Assembly (NCBI RefSeq): GCF_001640805.2
Contig: NC_066833.1
Location: forward strand, 14,066,068-14,130,067
Source of the DNA: Lates calcarifer
Lineage: Eukaryota > Chordata > Actinopteri > Centropomidae
Length of the DNA stretch: 64,000 nt
Direction of reading: 5' to 3'
The notes beneath the pieces were generated by a model. That model was not told the origin of the DNA. It ran no database searches and saw nothing but the letters and a program-made list of their open reading frames with translations. Position numbers and translations under genes: made by a program. Below are positions 59,746 to 64,000 of this stretch, piece after piece. Every line of letters begins with the position of its first letter. Positions within the stretch are counted from its first letter, which is position 1.

Positions 59746-61989
59746 GTACTCCGTACTTGCTGACACAACTACAACCAATTGCTTTGATCAGTTTGAAGGA
59801 AGGTGGGTTTAAAATAAATGTCACCACAGGCAAAGAGAACGTTTTTTCATTTACATCATTTACAATAACAATCACACACTCTCACACACGTGCACATACA
59901 CACACACATTAAAAACTTGTGTAGAAATACACACAAACATGACACTTCATCTACCTCTGACTATCATCCACTGCTTCTTTTCTGACAATCATTAATTTTC
60001 AGGGGCAGCTGTCCCTATATCTGACACACTCTTTTTCTTTCTCACACATGCACTGACAACCAATCCATTTTGCAAGGGAGAAAAGAAACATCCACACTAA
60101 AATACTGCTATTTGGCAGTAACATTGAAAAAACATGATGGTTGCTTGTCTTAACTAAGGCCTGCCCTAAAGGTCTTAAGGTGGATTTAGTGCAGACTTCA
60201 CTCTGGCAGAAACATGATGAAAAGTAAGGGGAAAGATATGTAAAAAGTAAGCTGCAGAAAATAACTTCAGATATCAGTGAGCAAAAGATTTCTGGGGACT
60301 CTTTAATTTCCTTCGTCTTCTTCCTCTCTGTTCCAAACTAGTTCCTGGTTTAACTCTGTCACCCCATTTTCCCTCTCTAACCTTTCTCCTTAGGATTTCT
60401 TTCTCTCAATGGTCTCACTTCCCACCCCACACTGTCCTTCTTCGTGTCAAATTAAAATGATGGAAATGAACTTGAGGGGACGCTAATTGCAATTGTCAAT
60501 CCAATCTAGGTCGGTGCTGAAAGACAGGGGCTCCCTAGCACTTCATCAGTCTTCATTAATATTGAAGGAGTTTGCTGAGGAGCAGGGGGCCAACGTAATC
60601 TGCACTCATCTAACAGTGCATCAAAAATTAGGAAGCTGGGGAGGGCACTGATGGCGCCTGAGGGACAAATATGCCAGTCAAGAAGAAGTAAGAAGAAAGA
60701 TGTCAGAAGATGGGGATGGAGTGCAGGACTGCTTTCAAATGCTATGGGAATTTGCATTTGAAAAGCAACTTCACATGTATCTTCTGACTAACTCTTTTAG
60801 TTTTATTTTAACAGTATAAGTGCATGACGTAAAGCACATGGAGCAAGTGCATTTAGGGCATTTCCAAATACACTTTTGCTAGTTTAACAGCTGAATAAAG
60901 GACGCAACCGCTAGGCACATAGTTCAAAAGGACACTGCGCCATTGACTTGAGACCAGGTTTTTGTTGGTCAATCTACACAATCAATTTCCGCATGCATCG
61001 ATGATAGCAATGCCGCAATAATATACTAGACCACACATCATTTTAAGACCCATGGGTGCTCAGATGGGCAAAAATGCATTTGCTATTTAAACAATGTGGG
61101 TAGGAAAATTACATTGATAATGGTAAGCGGTGGTATACTTTGTATTACCTTTAACTTGCATATACAGAAATAAAAATTAAAACCAAGTGTGGAAACTCTG
61201 CATATGATAGACTTGATATCTAACTGTTGTGTTTTATCAACATACTCTTAAACTGTAAACAAAAAATTAAATGTTTTCAGCTTCAGAGAGATACTCTTTG
61301 CTGCTGACAGTCACTGGTGTTGCTTTTATTGTCTAGCATCTGATAATCAGTTGCTGTCATAATGTCCTGCCATAACTTATGTCCCCTCCTTTTATTAAAT
61401 CACTCATGCATGTACAAATTGTGACTGATATATTTCTGTCAGGCATCTGAAAACAGCATAACATTAATTTGCTGGGTTGAGCCGAGTCACAGTTTATGAA
61501 CCAGCCATCAGGAATCAGTCTGTCACTGTAAGCCCAGCTTAAAGTTTCAAAGGCAGAGTACATCAAAATATTACTGGTGAGAGAAGAAAGATGGACTGCT
61601 GATTTGTCATGAATTTATGGACCTGGCAGATGCATACATATACATGTAGGCAGCCAATACAAGTGCCAGCTGGTCATTCTGCAGCAGGGTTTTCAGATGG
61701 TTGTTGCCCACAGACCCAGATGGCCAGTTCACCTCCTCTGGCAAGGCAAACCAACTTGTTACCAAGTGAGATATAAACTTAAAGCGATGCAGCGGTTAGG
61801 CTCATTGACTGTTCATGTTTATACCCTGCAGTTTAGAGGGTAACCAACCAACAGAGATTTTAATAGCAGCCTAACTTGAGCTATATCCTCTTTGTCAGAA
61901 CTGGGCTCCTGATCTTTTTCTTTAAAGTGCCTACAATCAATATTTCTATAATATGAATGTATCAAACAACAATATGAGAACAACATGAA

Positions 61990-62545
61990 AATGCAAAGGA
62001 GCTGTGAATATTGATGACCCTACAGAAAGTTTTCACCTAAATCTGCAGCTCTCTTCACCTTTACAGAGCTATGTTTCAGCTCAACTGTCTGGCCTACAGC
62101 TTACTGTTCTGATTCACTCTCACTGCTTGAACAGTGTTTTTTTTAGGCTACAGCAGGTGGATGTTTTCAGTGAAAAAGCTTTAAAAAAACCACTGCACAC
62201 TGCCTGCTTGACACCAAAAGGCAGACAGAGAAAGTTAGCAACCAGCTGATAAACATACTGCAGCATTTAGCAGCTGAAAAGCCAGATATTTCCCTCAGGA
62301 AGTAACAGAGACCAAAAACTGACCTAACAGAGACTAGATATGTAATTTGGACTTAGATTCATCACATTACCAAAAACATGACTCCAAATGAAAAATATTG
62401 TTGCTCTGTAACTGCTGGATGCGTCAATAAGGAACAGGCTGCCAACACATCACTGATATTAACTTGAAAGGTGACGATATGTCAGTGCCAGTGTTTATAA
62501 CTTGTTTCTATTACCCCCAAGTGGCTAAAAATAATATTCTATTGC
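61990..62545 (+). repeat. dispersed fish repeat (copy 2, longer)
   Basis: AGTTAGCAACCAGCTGATAA, GCATTTAGCAGCTGAAAAG, CCAGATATTTCCCTCAGGAAG, GAGACCAAAAACTGA, AAACATGACTCCAAATGAAA and CTCTGTAACTGCTGGATGCG match, in order, a very common teleost interspersed repeat as I remember it. Part of the order is shared with the shorter copy at 18871-18981. The end near CCCCCAAGTGGCTAAAAATAA also fits. Its class is not known to me. Confidence 0.7.
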
Positions 62546-64000
62546 AGGTCTAACAACAAGCAGTGGTTTTGTCACCTCATCAAAACACCCTCCTCTGTAT
62601 AACTTCCTGATCTCTATTAGCAACTGTATTCTCTGTTTCAGCAGAATAACAAAACATCTAATCATTGCTCTAAGGCTGATGTTCACATTACAGCATAGAG
62701 AAACAGGTTAGACCTACTGCACATACTGTAGCTTTCCGTTGGCCCTTAATGCTCTTTTTATAACACTTGAATTGGCTATTTTAATTGATTCATTTTTGTA
62801 AAAAGTTTGCTCATCCCCCAAATCCCATTAACATGAGGGTTAAAACAGCTGGGACTGAAACTGCAGAGAAGGACTACATTTCTGCTGCCTTCATTTTTTC
62901 TAAACTACTCTCTCCTGTTCCACAGAAAAAAATATTGATTTGACAGAATGACAAGATTTCTTGGGATTTAGATATTAAAGTCTAACTGTAAAGACAGTGT
63001 TCCTGTTAACTTGTAACCAGACATCTTTAACCTCTGGTCACCCTGAGGCACCCTCTAGTCTGTTATTCCTGCTCACTGGTGCAGTCACAGTGGTTTCCAT
63101 CTGGTGCACATCACTATGACAGCTGGGAGTGTTTTGAACAAGTGCAAGGTCATGTGAACAATTCACACAAGTGTCATTGTGGGCCTCATTAACAGAGCAC
63201 CATCCCCACTTTTTACAAGTCCCCTTTAGTACATAAGTTCTATTTGAACGAGCAATTCAGACAAAAATACAACCAAAACAGGTACTTTTGTTATACACTG
63301 AAAATGGTGCATCGAAAGAGTGATCAGGAAATACAAATGCCTTTGTAGTGCAATGCAATCCTACAATAAATACTTACAGTTTATAGTTGTACATTATACT
63401 GCAAGACATTCCTAAGATTTGTTCTCAGCCATTTATCTGAGATGAAAGATATTTTTATGGGGAAAAAAAGCCCAGAAAAAGAGAAAGGAAGAAAGGAAAA
63501 GGAAAGGTAATCTTTTCTTTAAAGGCAAGTCTATAATGCAAAATCTGAATACATAGTGTGTGTTGTCAATATGCCTACCCTGTTTAACATTCTACTAGCT
63601 TTTCTTACACTAATAACACAGGGCCTTTTGGAAATGTTAAATATTTAATTTTAGAAATGATAATTCCATAATTTAATTACAACTACAGGGACAGAGGTGG
63701 GGACTTTGTGGTATTGAAGGAATTGCATGTTTACTAATGGTTGCAATGTCATGACAAACAATCTGATCTGACTGTGTGACTATGGGTTCCTACTGAGACT
63801 GAGAAGAGGGGAGGAGAGGGAAAAATTAATATTTCATAATCACAGATCTGTTTATGAGCCCACACAAGAAAGTGATATGAGGGAAAAGGGAGACGCAAAA
63901 GTGTGTGTTTGCTTTCCTCTGTGTCCCATTCTCATAAACGAAACATCACACTAGGATATGTTGTGCTGGGCACAACTTGTCACTTCATTATAATAAGGGA

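Larger units (their letters stand above)
41682..64000 (-). other. erbb4: intron 2 (partial, at least 22.3 kb)
   Basis: No exon is visible here. I searched the minus strand by eye for the conserved exon 2 core (NCEVVMGNLEIT-like) and did not find it. Contents include microsatellites (44443-44485, 45692-45713, 47729-47782, 53493-53572, 55160-55191, 58971-59004, 59340-59363, 59729-59745, 59873-59908), a fish repeat fragment near 49335-49445 and a longer dispersed repeat at about 61990-62545. Several unique-looking blocks could be regulatory: 42500-42850, 49905-50130, 56890-57140, 58600-58870 and 60470-60680. I see nothing definite in the remaining stretches, including 50500-52200 and 62600-64000. 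Confidence 0.8.

Noticed and set aside
41682..64000. Possible exon 2 of erbb4
   Set aside because: I looked on the minus strand for the NCEVVMGNLEIT core and found nothing. The exon most likely lies beyond the window.

Overview
This is a window of animal nuclear DNA, almost certainly from a ray-finned (teleost) fish. It is mostly non-coding and AT-leaning. It is dense in CA/GT, CT and AT microsatellites, and several dispersed repeats look like families I know from fish genomes. There are no bacterial-style genes, operons or CRISPR arrays.

The only gene I can support lies on the minus strand: erbb4, the neuregulin-binding ErbB4/HER4 receptor tyrosine kinase. Eleven consecutive internal coding exons run from about 41.7 kb down to about 0.5 kb. 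By the human gene's numbering they are exons 3 to 13. All eleven have GT/AG splice sites, and all junction phases fit. Their lengths are 187, 132, 66, 119, 142, 114, 127, 74, 91, 200 and 133 bp, 1385 bp in total and about 461 codons. As I recall the human gene, only exon 4 differs, being one codon shorter. The exons encode most of the receptor ectodomain: the larger part of L domain I, cysteine-rich domain II with the dimerisation arm, L domain III, and the start of cysteine-rich domain IV. The signal-peptide exon and exon 2 would lie beyond 64 kb. The rest of domain IV, the transmembrane helix, kinase and tail would lie before position 1. I cannot tell whether this is the erbb4a or the erbb4b paralogue.

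Layout from high to low coordinates: 41682-64000 is part of intron 2. Intron 3 (16.8 kb) holds a short hAT-like MITE (38671-39098), an internally repetitive fish repeat (28640-29023) and a faint LINE trace. Introns 4 and 5 are 3.5 and 4.6 kb. Introns 6 to 9 are compact. Intron 6 has an AC tract after its donor and a GU tract against its acceptor. Intron 9, only 247 bp, carries a perfect 44-bp palindrome. Introns 10 to 12 are 3.9, 2.1 and 4.7 kb, and intron 13 begins below position 486.

The most interesting signals are not genes. They are the AC/GU arrangement bridging intron 6, the perfect palindrome in intron 9, the MITE with intact ends and an 8-bp target duplication, and several unique-looking intronic blocks that could be conserved regulatory elements. 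I see no wholly new multi-gene system here.
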